Of a DNA stretch of 64,000 bases, positions 24,846 through 37,195 are shown piece after piece (position 1 is the first letter of the stretch; every line of letters starts with the position of its first letter). A program made the translations under genes and the position numbers. The stretch is from Prosapia bicincta (taxonomy: Eukaryota > Arthropoda > Insecta > Hemiptera > Cercopidae): NCBI GenBank assembly GCA_036971475.1, contig JBAIZL010000006.1:133246731-133310730 (forward strand), read 5' to 3'. The notes beneath the pieces were generated by a model. That model was not told the origin of the DNA. It made no database searches and was given only the letters and a program-made list of their open reading frames with translations.

Positions 24846-26683
24846 TATTACAATTTGATATTACTGGCGACCAGACTTTTTGTTAACTAAAAGTTGTTAA
24901 ATTGTTAAACTTACACTTGGGAGGAAACTTTTTTGTCTTACAACTTCTTCAGCCTCGTATTTTTGCTGCTAGGATTGCTGTAGTTGTGCTTCTTTGGTAC
25001 CAATGTTTGAAAGTTAGAATTGATGTGATCGAGGAGTATTTTTTGTCTTACAACTTCTTCAGCCTCGTATTTTTGCTGCTAGGAATGCTGTAGTTGTGCT
25101 TCTTTGGTACCAATGTTTGAAAGTTAGAATTGATGTGATCGAGGAGTATGTGTAATCTGTGTCGTGTTTAATCATATAGGATGTCATTTTTTTTGTATTG
25201 CTATGTCTGTATATTTCATATTGTTCTAGTGTGTTTAATTTATGGCCTTTGTTGCATACTTATTGTGCCCTTGTTATTTTCCATACTATTGCATGAGTGT
25301 TTAGTGTCCATGAAGTGATTTGCGAAGGTGGATTCAATAGTAGTGTGCAGTGCGCTTTTGTGTTCTTTATATCTTTCGGTGAAAGATCTGCCTGTTTGTC
25401 CAATATAGAACTTATTGCAGTTGTTGCATTGTAGTTTGTATATTCCTGGGTTATTGTATGTGTTGCTACTGTTATTAATGCTGTGTCCCATAGCCGTTTG
25501 GTTTTTATTTGTTGTTCTGTAACCTACATTGTATCCTGCTTTTTTGAATTGGTGTGCTATTTTATTTGTGAGTTTGTTTATGTATGTGAGGTGGATGAAT
25601 TTGTTTGTGTTTGTGTTTTTGTTGTTTGTGTAGTTGTTACTGTTCTTTTTGAGTATTTTTCTGTGTCGTTTGTCTATTAAATAATTGTCATATCCATTTT
25701 AGTGAGCTAAATATTTGATTGTGTTTAGTTCCTCTGTGTAGTTAGTTTTGGACATAGGTATTTTATTTAGTCTGTGTAGTAAATGTTTGAAGGCTGTGTG
25801 TTTATGTTGCATTGGGTGGTTCGATGTGTTGTGTGTCAGTGTGTCTGTCATGGTTGGCTTGCGGTATATGTTGAATTCATGTTTGTTTTGATTTTTTGTA
25901 ATGGTGATGTCTAAGAAATTTAATGCTTGTTTTTTTCAAATTCTGCAGTGAACTGGATATTTTTATGTATTTTGTTTATATGTGTTTTGAGTTGTTGGCA
26001 TTGTCTTACGTTTTCTCGGTATAGTATTATAACCTCGTCTAATATTTGTGCCAATGTATTATCTTATCTGCGTGTTTATTATTTACGATTTTATTCTGTT
26101 CTATGTGTTGTTGGAATATTTCTGTGAGAATGCTCGAAATCGGAGGACCCATTGGTAGGCTTTGTTTCTGTGTGTAATATTTGTTGTTGTGAGTGAAGTA
26201 GTTCTGTTGTGTAATGGTGTTCAAAGTGTGTATGATTACTTTTGTGGTTTTTCCTGGAGTGTTGTTAAATCTTAGATTGTCTCGTAATATGTTTAGTGTT
26301 TCTGTGACTGGGATATTGGTATATAGGTTTGTGATTTCAAACGATGCTAGGGTTGAGTTATGAGGGATTTCAATGTTCTTATTTTGTTTACTATATCTAT
26401 TATGTTTTTATATTTGTGTGTGCATCTTGTTTTATGTATTTTCTAATAGTTCTATCCATATGGTATGATAGTTTGTCTGCAGTTGATTGTTGGCTGTTAA
26501 TTATTGGTCCTACAACGTTCAAAAATTGGTACCAAAGATGCACAATTGCAGCAATCCTAGCAGAAAAAATACGAGGCTGAAGAAGTCCTAAGACGAAAAT
26601 GTTTCCTCCAAGTGTAAGTTAACAATTTATCAAAATTTAGTTAACAAAAAGTCTGGTCGCAAGTAATATCAAAGTCTAATAAG
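24846..26683 (-). mobile_element. Penelope-like element, copy A1, with inverted terminal segments
   Basis: The body reads on the minus strand as a Penelope-type reverse transcriptase followed by a GIY-YIG endonuclease. The two ends carry the same roughly 165-bp segment in opposite orientations (24,846-25,018 forward, 26,515-26,683 reversed), both with gaccagactttttgttaac and aggaaac phrases. Terminal repeats in direct or inverted orientation are a known peculiarity of Penelope elements. The left terminal segment contains a 110-bp internal duplication (24,931 and 25,041). Beyond the right end lies a (CA)n/(TA)n tract and the last exon of a broken gene copy. The element also exists at 40.5 kb with the same flank. 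Confidence 0.8.
25240..26520 (-). pseudogene. Penelope-type reverse transcriptase/GIY-YIG polyprotein, frameshifted
   Basis: On the minus strand the first readable part gives LASFEITNLYTNIPV (26,370-26,320), the first RT catalytic motif, but with Glu where Asp is expected. Then come QNYFTHNNKYYTQKQSLPMG with PISSIL (26,224-26,100), HKY followed by a one-base frameshift exactly at the YxDD box (about 26,040), a frame with a KIPMSKTNYTEELNTIKYLA phrase, and the endonuclease (25,491-25,240): GIYKLQCNNCNKFYIGQTGR, ERYKEH. The GIY, YIG, Arg and CxxC features are as in PLEs. The RT is dead because of the Glu substitution, the frameshift and later stops. Confidence 0.8.
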
Positions 26684-26779
26684 TAAATAAAAATTAGTAT
26701 TTTTAAATTTTTACAATAATCCAAGATATGTCTTAAATAAACAGATTTAGTTTCAATTGTGTTGCATTTTATGGAATTT

Positions 26780-26781
<2 letters not shown>

Positions 26782-26853
<72 letters not shown>
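26782..26853. repeat. (CA)n(TA)n compound microsatellite
   Basis: Fifteen CA units run straight into about 21 TA units. The same compound tract, inverted, lies at the matching place of the duplicated block (40,335-40,429). Confidence 0.97.
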
Positions 26854-26859
<6 letters not shown>

Positions 26860-26861
26860 CA

Positions 26862-28249
26862 CATAACCTCTCTTTCTTGGCCTTCTGAATATTAGCTTTT
26901 ATTTTTTCGACGCATCAATATGAAGTTTTCATTGGGCTGCCACCTCTTCCTGTAAACTTATATGATAGCAATTTATTATTTTGAACAATTGTATAAGCTG
27001 AAAGTAATATATTAATTACAATTTGTTTAAAGTTCACTTTGAAGAAGGTATAACCTAATACGCCATCATTTTATGTCGCTTTGGTTTTAAAGCTAGGTAA
27101 GTATATTGTTTGAAATACAGAAAATATGTAAAACTATATTGGGAATGTTTAAATCGTATTAACAAACAAAACACATGAAATTATTATACTCTAACCTTTA
27201 TGCAATTTGTGCTTAAATGTTTTTTTTGAAAATTCTTAAATTCAAAATTTAAAATGGTGAGTTTTTCTAGTACTTGAACACTAGTAAAAACACAAAAGTA
27301 CAAACTTAGAGTTCTGAAAAACAACAAAAATCAATGTTTAAAGAAACAATGAAATTCTTTGAAAATAAAAAACAAGATGATACTCACAGAGACAACCTTA
27401 TTGACAACCTTTATAAACTCTTCAGCCTTACTACTGAATTATTTATTTTCCTCCTCAGGCTAGATAGAAATATCTTTTCTATAAATGTTTTTAATTTTAA
27501 TATTTGTTTCTATTTCATTTATCAGTTACAGTCTTCTTAGCATTTGTAACCCCTGACTGAAACTTTAAAATTTAATTTTGAAACCTCTTCGGGGCTTGAG
27601 TTTTTATTTCCTTTACGAAGTTACAAAATTTTTTCCGCGGCTAACAACTTCTGAGACTGCGTGAAACTGACTTACGAAGTACTATTCGATAATCTGAGTT
27701 TCAGCTCTGCAATTTGTTACTAAATGTCCTACGTCCTTCTTATTTGTATTTCGAAAGACAGTAAATATCTTGATAGTTGCTTCGCGTAGTACATCGATTC
27801 TCATAAGACTCAACTTGATTGAGTCCTTATTCTTTATTTTCATGCTCAAATCCTTGACAGTTTTTCATCAGAATTTCAAAGAAGCTTCTAATTTTCTATA
27901 AGAAAGTATTAGAGTACCTCTGGAGACCTTTTAGGGACCCATCGATAAACCTTTCGATATTATTGTTAATTTTCTTATACAAACCAGTCACTTTGGTTGC
28001 AGAGTACTTAGCTAGTCGCTTAGCGTTTACAAAGTTTACATCAGACAGTTTCATAACCTGTGAAGCCTGGAAAACTACCAAATGTTTCAAATTGTTACTT
28101 GATTTAGTTTAAATACTATGAAAGTTTTTTATTTTTTTGTGAGTAAGAGAAGAGGTGCCTTCCAAGCAACTCAATACAAATATCTTTATATTGTATATTG
28201 AACTTAATATAATACTCCTTAATTTTTTCTCCAACATGGTTCAGCTCAT
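26862..28249 (-). pseudogene. broken copy 1 of the secreted-protein gene (exons 3 and 4)
   Basis: This is a paralogue of the intact gene at 44.1-48.2 kb. The exon-3 equivalent runs from 28,249 to 27,388 and keeps both a TTTCAG acceptor and a GTGAGT donor. The exon-4 equivalent starts at 26,997 after a TTTCAG acceptor and runs into the TA tract at about 26,862. It is dead: the exon-3 start reads ATG AGC TGA, later frames shift, and exon 4 has an in-frame TGA after GCAGCCCAA. One stretch in the middle (27,896-28,090) still reads LSDVNFVNAKRLAKYSATKV, very close to the intact protein. Exons 1 and 2 are absent. It forms one arm of an inverted duplication with 38.0-41.6 kb. Confidence 0.8.
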
Positions 28250-28344
28250 CTGAAACAAAACAAATGTATGCATTACCAAAATCATTGTTTAATTAGGATA
28301 CACACTGCTTCAAAGGGGGTTTTGTGATATATTAGAAGTAGAAT

Positions 28345-28382
28345 AAACACACACACACACTTACACACACACACGCGCGTTG
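28345..28382. repeat. (AC)n tract, edge of the duplicated block
   Basis: Interrupted CA units lie where the intact gene's intron 2 carries its long (AC)n tract. Similarity to the other gene copies stops here. Confidence 0.8.
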
Positions 28383-30806
28383 TAACGGGTTGAAATGTTC
28401 CGTCACAATTCAATAAAAAATTGAAATAATCTCAATTTATAAAATATAATTTAACTAAATTTTCCAAGCCATGAATATTGATCATTAAGTGTATAATTCT
28501 AAAATAAACTGTAATTGTACAAAAATCATGACTTCGGGAGTGTTTTGTGTGCTACGTAAAAATCAGGGTTCTGCAAGATTTTAAATAAACAGTTTTAAGA
28601 CAAGAAAAAACGGCAAAATCCAAGTCAGACAAGCAAATCGAGGGTGGGGGAATAGAGACGATAACTATCGCTGAGCGTTTAGGCGCTCTCTTGTAATTAC
28701 GCCACAGACCGGGAAAGGTCACAGTTTCTGTTAAATTAGCAAAAATACCAAAATGAATTTCTAGAGCATAAACTAGAGGCCACGGAGTGCGGGAATAATA
28801 TAGTATGTCTTAATTTCTGTCTAGTGAAAACTAGACATCGAAATATGAAAAATCACGATAGGATTTGGTATTCAACGATATGTTTCTCATAGAAAGCAAA
28901 TGCGGGGGCTTTTAGACTTATAGCTTTGCAAAATGTAATTCATTTTTCGAATTTTACAAAGTCATAAGACCAAAATAAAGCTCGATTTTATTTATATATA
29001 TAAGATATATAACGTTGAATACCAAACTTCGTTTCAAACAATTCCTAAAAACTCATTTTTTATGTTATGACTTGTACAATTAAAATAAAGTTCATATTAT
29101 TGTTAGAACTTTCAGTCATTTTTAGAAAATAACTCCCATACAGTCAAAATAACAACTGATGCTGCCGAGTATATTTCTTGTCCTGGGTCAAATTGATACA
29201 ATATCTTCTAAAACATTTTTTCAACCCTTCAATTAACTTATTAGATTATTAAAATACATTAAATGATAAAGCAAATACTATAAAATGTCACTTCAATTTT
29301 ATTTCTAACATAAGATAGAAAAAAATAGAAACATAAAAAAGCATAAAGTATATCAACTATATATACAGTACCCGGTTTCCCCTAATGTATAAAACAAAAT
29401 TACATGAAGATTTTTTAAACTAAGCTCAAAAAGGGAAGAACATAGTCGTTTCTAAGGTGTGGATATTAACTGCTTGCACAGCTCAAATTTGTTAATGCTC
29501 TCTGATTATTCGACTTGGAAGTCGGGGACACCTAGAAACATCGGTCCTTCCCTGTCTATTATACATTGCTAAGTAATATTTGTTCCATGTTCAGTGGAGA
29601 AAGTTTGCGCGAGAAGATGTTTTTTCAACGCTGTTATTTATGCAACCAGAGTTCTCTATGAGTATAAAGATACTTTACTTATGTCTGAGTAGTAATTTGA
29701 AACAAAATTATACACAATACCTCAGTACAGAATATCTAATCAACACAAAAAAATGTTAATTTGTCGAAAATTCGTTTAGAAATTAGGTTTCTATCAGAGG
29801 TATAGCGACGGTTGCAGCTGTTACTCTGCTTGTCTGCTAGGTGGCAGCACCTGCCGGTAGAAATCAGTAATTTCTCCATTAAAAGAGGTTATTAGCTTGG
29901 TACATGGGCAACCAATTCTGTTTCTTCACTCACTCTAAGGATAACGTTTTTTCAAATAATAATTTAATATCACGAAACTGATCTACAATCGAGTCATACT
30001 CCAATTGAATACGAAATTTTATATTTTATATTAGAAAATATTTTTTCAGTGAATAAATTAAAATAACATTATTTAACAATTATAATAAATTAACAACATA
30101 TTAAAGTCTTTACGATTTTTAAAATCTAATATCCTTAACCACATAACTTACCGATTATTTTCACATTTCCTTCCCAAAAAAATATCAAATAATTTTATTC
30201 TGAATTTCTAATTCTTTGCCTCTCTCTAATATTCTATTAGAACTGCCTTCATTGAAAAACTGTTTTTTCATATAATAAGGGTTGACATATCTTTCATAAA
30301 TACCACATATAGTAACCCGAGTTAATTCAGAATTTGACAACCGTATTTTAATAATGGTAGTATATAAATTGCAACAGTTATTTAACTACTGTCTAATATA
30401 ATAAAATATTATTTATCCATATAGGTTAGAAATTTGAAGTGATTGTACAGTAAAAAAATCTAAGATACGATCGCAAACATTGCTGCTTTTTAGTGTAGTT
30501 TGACTGTACACGGTGAATGTTTCACTTTCACACGTAAAACAAAAATTATTTATTTACAAAAAAAATACGCACAAAATATATACGCTTTTTTAATACATAT
30601 CTACATAAATCTACATAGAATGTGTAAAAATGGTTTATACAGGTCTATTTGCAAGAGTATGGTAAATTTTAAAACATAGTGTAACACAAAGTGCTACATC
30701 ACAGTGAGGGCAGAAATATCTGGATTATCTCCTTATATTTTTCAGGTGGTCCAGCACAAATTACTAAAGTTTATAATTTGGACTCAATCGTTGTATGGCC
30801 CGATTC

Positions 30807-30808
<2 letters not shown>
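28383..30808. other. AT-rich stretch, nothing recognised
   Basis: Neither strand offers a frame or motif I can support. This is the left half of the spacer between the two arms of the inverted duplication. Confidence 0.45.
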
Positions 30809-30809
<1 letters not shown>

Positions 30810-30866
<57 letters not shown>

Positions 30867-30990
30867 TTATATATATAACTTACACATTTTAAGTCTTTAA
30901 AATATTTTCAGAAAATTGGATTGCTGAGTTTAAAAATCCTTTATATAATAATTTTGGTGAAAATTCTTAGAGTAGATTTCGAGAAAGATT

Positions 30991-31063
<73 letters not shown>

Positions 31064-31168
31064 TATGGTGATATGTTTTCTTGTATATATATTTAATAAA
31101 TTTAAAATATTTCAAAAACAAGAATATTCATTAAAAATATTCTTGTTTTTGAAATATTTTAAATGTAT

Positions 31169-31219
<51 letters not shown>

Positions 31220-31306
31220 AACTAAGTCAAAATACAAATAGAATTGAATTTACAATTCAATTGTATTTTGACTTAGTTCTTTATTATTACAGAAGAATAC
31301 ATATTG

Positions 31307-31385
<79 letters not shown>

Positions 31386-31386
31386 G
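30810..31386. repeat. four (TA)n tracts separating two long palindromes
   Basis: TA tracts lie at 30,810-30,862, 30,993-31,059, 31,172-31,216 and 31,312-31,370, the last followed by (AC)n. Between them sit palindrome 1 (31,092-31,172, 38-base arms, about 36 of 38 paired, six-base loop) and palindrome 2 (31,215-31,283, 23-base perfect outer arms). Palindrome 1 and its left neighbour 31,060-31,092 match the terminal sequence of the PLE at 42.4 kb (atttcaaaaacaagaat, ggtgataagttttcttg). It is therefore an inverted pair of PLE ends. Confidence 0.9.
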
Positions 31387-31715
31387 TATACACAATTATT
31401 AGTTGTTAAAGAGTAATAATTAATTAAATTTAATGAATTATATTATTTTTATATGGGAAAAAATCTTTTCACAAAAGGGACAAGACATGCAATATACTTG
31501 TTTCTTCCATTTGGCTTAAAATATACCATTACAAATTGATCTTATAAAACGGCTGATTTTATGATATAGGTTATGTGGTTGAACAGCTGTTTTATGCTAT
31601 GTTACTTATTAATATTATTTGTAGTTTTATAATAAAAAGTAACTAAAACAAAACTTGTCTTTGTTGACCTCAGTAGGTATTGACTTAAAAACAAAAATTT
31701 TAATAATTGTAGGAG

Positions 31716-32580
31716 ATGGAGATGGAACACGATGGACTCCCAGCATCAAACATTACAAGAAATGAAGCTTTACATTCATTTTCAAGTCAAATTCAGCCAA
31801 ATCCAATGACGTCATCGGGTATATCTAATATGACTAACATATCTAAGATAGGCCAAAGCGAATATAATTACTCATACCCTAGACAATTGCCCATGCCATT
31901 ATACATTACGAAATAGATCCCAATAAACACTAAGGAAAAAATTGATGACACACTATAGAAAAATACTTTCAACCTTTTAGCGTTGCTGAAGTCCAAGGAT
32001 TTATGGAATTTGTTAAAGAACTGAATCCTTCTTATGATTTGCCATGTAGAAAGCTTATACCAGCGAAGTATGAAGAATGCATTCATACTAGACCCTACTA
32101 AAACTACAATTGCAAACACAGTTAGCGTGTGTCTTACAACGGACACATGAACCTCAATTAATACTGATAGTTTTATGACAGTCACAGCTCCTTTCATTAA
32201 TGATGAATTTGAAATGAGTTCTGCATTGTCACAGTGTGCTTAATTTTGTAACAGGCAAACTAGTCAGAACTTGGCAGACGAACTGAAGAAATTAGAATTA
32301 GATTGGAAACTGAAAAACAAAATTGTAATGAGAAGATCGACATACTCAGAGAATATGCAGTAGGCTATAGACAATACCAGCAACATAACGAAAGCTGTTA
32401 AGGTCTTGTTGCAGTGGAAACACTTTGGCTCTTTTGCTCACATCCTGAATTTGATTATTACTTGTGCATTTGAAAACAATGATGTGGTCCTAACCCTCCT
32501 GGAAAATGTTAGAGGTATTTTGGCTCATTTCAAAAGAAGCACTACGTCAAATGGGAAACTTATTGCGTTTATTTAACCAA
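31716..32580 (+). pseudogene. hAT-family transposase fossil
   Basis: The plus strand reads, across several frames, QPFSVAEVQGFMEFVKELNP with SYDLPCRK (about 31,972-32,052), then SVCLTTDT, a stop and TSINTDSFMTVTAPFINDEFEM (about 32,125-32,220), and NLADELKKLELDW, DNTSNITKAV and CAFENNDVVLTLLENVRG with HFKRS (32,270-32,545). These match, in order, the dimerisation-linker and RNase H-like catalytic regions of hAT transposases with BED zinc fingers (TTDxWTS, DNASN, FAHxLNL). An opening frame at 31,716-31,916 may be its N-terminal part. Multiple stops make it inactive. I could not find its terminal inverted repeats or 8-bp target duplication. Confidence 0.7.
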
Positions 32581-33264
32581 TATTGTGTTTATTTCAAGGA
32601 TGTGAGGTAAAACCTGTTTTAAAATTATACATAAAAACTGCAATAGCTTCAAGTGGAATAATTATAATGTAAAAAGCTACTTAAAAAGTTACATTAGTTG
32701 CAACATAAAATATGTCAAATATAAACCCTGTGCCTTGATACGAGAGAGGGGTAGGTAGGTGCCTGGCCTTCAATCTCCACTAGCTGGTGAACTCTCTGGC
32801 TCTGAATCTCAAGTCTTTTGCTATGTCTTAGTAGTTATACAGTCTCAAAAAAGTGTTTTATGTCATAGTGTTATTATCAAAGGCTGTAAAAAGACAAATC
32901 TTTCTGACTACTAAGACTAAAGTCGATATTTTTACCAGAATTAAAAAGGAGTCAGTGGATCATCTTTAGCAAAAAATTGTGGTCTCTGTAAAACTATGAA
33001 AATTGATATCTAAAGTAAAAAAGCAACCATTTTCAAATATGCTTTACATTTGGATTTGGGTGATAGGTTCACACACCAAAACAATGAAGATGGAAATGGT
33101 CCTTCATCAGTAGAATTTTATTTGTTTATAGTTCAGTCAAAGGTTGATGTCGCATCTGCTATTTAGAATTGCGTTCTATGTTTGTTTGGATGAAATCATT
33201 TTCTTCAGTTATGACTTTTGTGTAGACTATACATTCCCTTATATATTTATTAGTGATATGTGTA

Positions 33265-34107
33265 TAGGGGAAGTCCAGGCAAAGTGAACTTCCCCTGGGA
33301 ACTTTTCCTGAAAAGTGATTTTTTTTGCGATACTTTCCTATCCAGTGTCACTAACACTCTAAGCTCCTAATATGTGAGCTAAATGAAGGAAACAAAGCAT
33401 CACCACAAGACCCAACACCTTAGTGTCGTTTTGAGCTTGAGGGCTGTGTGTTGTTTGAATTCGTTCCTTCTGAAAAAATATTCAAGGTATTTTCTTTGCA
33501 AGATTTCTTAGACGTAAAGATGAAAAAGCTTGTATGTTATAAGCATTCTTGACTGCTTATTTCTTTCTCTTCCCACAACGTTTCTTGCAAAATAACCAGA
33601 TTGGCGATTGTGGGTCATTTCATTACTTTTTTTTAAAAATAGTGCAGGCCGGGCAAAGTGGATAGGGCAAAGTGGATGGCTATTCACTTAGCACTGGTAT
33701 ATTTTATACATGTATTCTTCATTCATCACATGACAAAACTAGCAAATAAATTATTTAAAATGGAAAATGAAACCAAATTTGGTTTTTCAGTTGGTATACA
33801 AATATGAAAGGATGACTAGCCAAGCTGGATGGTCTGAAGAAAGATTAAAATTAGTCATAAAATCATTTGAAGATGGTTCCAATTCCATTTCAGAAAAATT
33901 AATTTGCAGGGAAAATAAGACGACCCCCTCTAAATGATTGGCTAGAGTGCGGGGATTGGCTAGAGTGCTTAATGTTAAAAATGTAAAGAGTGTAAGGTAT
34001 ATTTTTTTAACTTTTGGCGTAATGTGTACACTAAAAATAAGAGTTATTATATAAAATTAAGTGTTATGGAGATATTTTGTGCTTGTACTTTGCCTGGGTC
34101 TTCTCTA
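33265..34107 (+). mobile_element. 839-bp pogo-like element with TA target duplication
   Basis: The ends GGGGAAGTCCAGGCAAAGT (from 33,267) and, on the other strand, GAGAAGACCCAGGCAAAGT (from 34,105) are inverted repeats matching at 14 of 19 positions, and TA lies outside both. A plus-strand frame at 33,812 reads GWSEERLKLVIKSFEDGSNS, resembling the helix-turn-helix N-terminus of pogo/Tigger/jerky transposases. Most of the transposase is gone. Flanks 33,190-33,264 and 34,107-34,235 match, on the opposite strand, an uninterrupted segment at 37,495-37,700, which is an empty-site relative with a single TA. This fixes the element boundaries. Confidence 0.78.
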
Positions 34108-34990
34108 TGTTAAGCTTCTATAACATGCTACCACTATTTGTAAGCACTGAATGTGTTAAAAAAAGATTAAAACTGTCAAAAATCAAGTCACTGTAAAATT
34201 CTGTTTCATTTGTGTTTACACTTTGATGACTTGATGAATATGAAAATTTTTATAACTTGGAATTTTTCAAGGATTTTAACAAATGTCAGAAAAAAATGAA
34301 TTCTTAAATAAATATTTAGAGTTAACATTATTGTTGAATGTTACTATTAAACCAATTGAAACACGAGAGCTGTATTGTATTTTGTTGTACAACTTTTAAA
34401 AAATCTACACAATTATAAGATTACACAGCAGTAATAAACAAAAACTTCAGGCCCAAGATTAGAATTAAATTATCCTGAAGTCATTTTGAGTACATTTGTA
34501 CTCATAATTTCAACAAGATTATTGTATAAAAAACGTTGTAAAATTCACATGTTTCAATTTTTTACTAATTTTGCTATAGTTGAAGTTGTATTCTGCAATT
34601 TTTCTCTCTAATTCTTAACAACGTACTACATTTTATAATAAAGTTGTTAGCTGTAAAATCACATGGTCAACTCCTACAAGAGAAAACTTTCAAAATTGTA
34701 AAATCAACACTGCTAAGGCGTAGAGAAAAGCACAAATTTCTCATTTTTTGTACATGATAATAATTTGAAAAAAATAATAATAAAGGCAAAAAAGTAAAAC
34801 AAAAAGCAATTGTATTTTGGTACACACTCCATCATTTGTTTTGATACTGTTAATATTATATTGGATAAATTCCTTTTGTAACCGGTTTAATTTCGCAGTG
34901 AGTCAGCATTTAAAAATATACTGCCTGTCTGAGTTAGGTGGAGTAAATAGCTATTTGCGAAGAAACCTAGTAAATGCCTTATATTAACAG
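34108..34990. other. AT-rich stretch; left part is flanking repeat
   Basis: Bases 34,108-34,235 belong to the dispersed repeat also seen inverted at 37,495-37,625. The rest shows no gene or element. Confidence 0.5.
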
Positions 34991-35092
34991 GGTTTGTGTA
35001 GCAATACTGGTTCCGGACAAAGTCACAATGTAGAAGGCAGTGTTAATAAAAATGAATGCTCAACTTCAATCTGTGATATTCCAGAAGCATGG
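34991..35092 (+). CDS. possible orphan exon, 34 codons
   Basis: A 102-base open stretch lies between a ttatattaacag acceptor and a TG|GTAAGC donor and reads GLCSNTGSGQSHNV, continuing to ICDIPEAW, with three cysteines. No stop occurs in this frame. I cannot find partner exons. The donor coincides with the first base of the 175-bp satellite, so the apparent splice site could simply be part of the satellite unit, each copy of which carries GGGTAAGC. Treat as a weak candidate. Confidence 0.2.
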
Positions 35093-37195
35093 GTAAGCAT
35101 TGCAGAGTAACTATGGGTCTCTTAACCCTTGCGGATTTGTGTTTCAAGCAATCCAGCAAATTCAGATAATTAGCGAATTCAGTGGCCTCGTATTCATATT
35201 TTAGAGGAATACAACCCATATTAGTGAAGGAATAATAAACTATTAGAAGATGTTATTTTTATTGTGGGTAAGCATTGCAGAGTAACTATGGGTCTATTAA
35301 CCCGTTGCGGATTTGTGTTTCAAGCAATCCAGCAAATTCAGATAATTAGCGAATTCAGTGGCCTCGTATTCATATTTGTAGAGGATTACAACCCATATTA
35401 CTGAAGGAATAATAAACTATTAGAAGATATATTTTTATTGTGGGTAAGCATTGCAGAGTAACTATGGGTCTATTAACCCATTGCGGATTAGTGTTTTAAG
35501 CGACTCAGCAAATCGGGATTATAGCGAAGTCAGTGGCCTCGAATTCATATTTTAGAGGAATACAACCCATATTACTGAAGGAATAATAAACTATTAGAAG
35601 ATGTTATTTTTATTGTGGGTAAGCATTGCAGAGTAACTATGGGTCTATTAACCCGTTGCGGATTAGTGTTTCAAGCGACTCAGCAAATCGAGATTATAGC
35701 GAAGTCAGTGGCCTCGAATTCATATTTGTAGAGGATTACAACCCATATTAGTGAAGGAATAATAAACTATTAGAAGATGTTATTTTTATTGTGGGTAAGC
35801 ATTGTAGAGTAACTTTGGGTCTATTAACCCGTTGCGGATTAGTGTTTCAAGCAATCCAGCAAATTCAGATAATTAGCGAATTCAGTGGCCTCGAATTCAT
35901 ATTTTAGAGGAATACAACCCATATTAGTGAAGGAATAATAAACTATTAGAAGATGTTATTTTTATTGTGGGTAAGCATTGCAGAGAAATTATGGGTCTCT
36001 TAACCTGTTACGGATATGTGTTTCAAGCAATCCAGCAAATTCAGATAATTAGGGAATTCAGTGGTCTCGAATTCATATTTTAGTGGAATACAACCCATAT
36101 TAGTGAAGGAATAATAAACTATTAGAAGATGTTATTTTTATTGTGGGTAAGCATTGCAGAGAAATTATGGGTCTCTTAACCTGTTACGGATTTGTGTTTC
36201 AAGCAATCCAGCAAATTCAGATAATTAGCGAATTCAGTGGCCTCGAATTCATATTTTAGAGGAATACAACCCATATTAGTGAAGGAATAATAAACTATTA
36301 GAAGATGTTATTTTTATTGTGGGTAAGCATTGCAGAGTAACTATGGGGCTCTTATCCCGTTGCGGATTAGTGTTTCAACCGACTCAGCAAATCGAGATTA
36401 TAGCGAAGTCAGTGGCCTCGAATTCATATTTTAGAGGAATACAACCCATATTAGTGAAGGAATAATAAACTATTAGAAGATGTTATTTTTATTGTGGGTA
36501 AGCATTGCAGAGTAACTATGGGGCTCTTATCTCGTTGCGGATTAGTGTTTCAAGCGACTCAGCAAATCGAGATTATAGCGAAGTCAGTGGCTTCGAATTC
36601 ATATTTTAGAGGAATACAACCCATATTAGTGAAGGAATAATAAACTATTAGAAGATGTTATTTTTATTGTGGGTAAGCATTGCAGAGTAACTATGGGGCT
36701 CTTATCTCGTTGCGGATTAGTTATTCAAGCGACTCAGCAAATCGAGATTATAGCGAAGTCAGTGGCCTCGAATTCATATTTTAGAGGAATACAACCCATA
36801 TTACTGAAGGAATAATAAACTATTAGAAGATGTTATTTTTATTGTGGGTAAGCATTGCAGAGTAACTATGGGTCTATTAACCCGTTGCGGATTAGTGTTT
36901 CAAGCGACTCAGCAAATCGAGATTATAGCGAAGTCAGTGGCTTCGAATTCATATTTTAGAGGAATACAACCCATATTAGTGAAGGAATAATAAACTATTA
37001 GAAGATGTTATTTTTATTGTGGGTAAGCATTGCAGAGTAACTATGGGTCTATTAACCCGTTGCGGATTAGTGTTTCAAGCAATTCAGCAAATTCAGATAA
37101 TTAGCGAATTCAGTGGCCTGGAATTCATATTTTAGAAAAATGCAACCCAAATCCCTGAAGGAATAATAAATGATTAGAAGACGTTATTTTTTATT
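35091..37195. repeat. 175/176-bp satellite array, 12 copies of two unit types
   Basis: The phrase gggtaagcattg occurs at 35091, 35266, 35442, 35617, 35793, 35969, 36145, 36321, 36496, 36671, 36846 and 37021. Type A units read caatccagcaaattcag then ataattagcgaattcag. Type B units read gactcagcaaatcgag then attatagcgaagtcag. The order is A A B B A A A B B B B A. The final unit decays at about 37,140-37,195. No coding function is visible. Confidence 0.95.
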
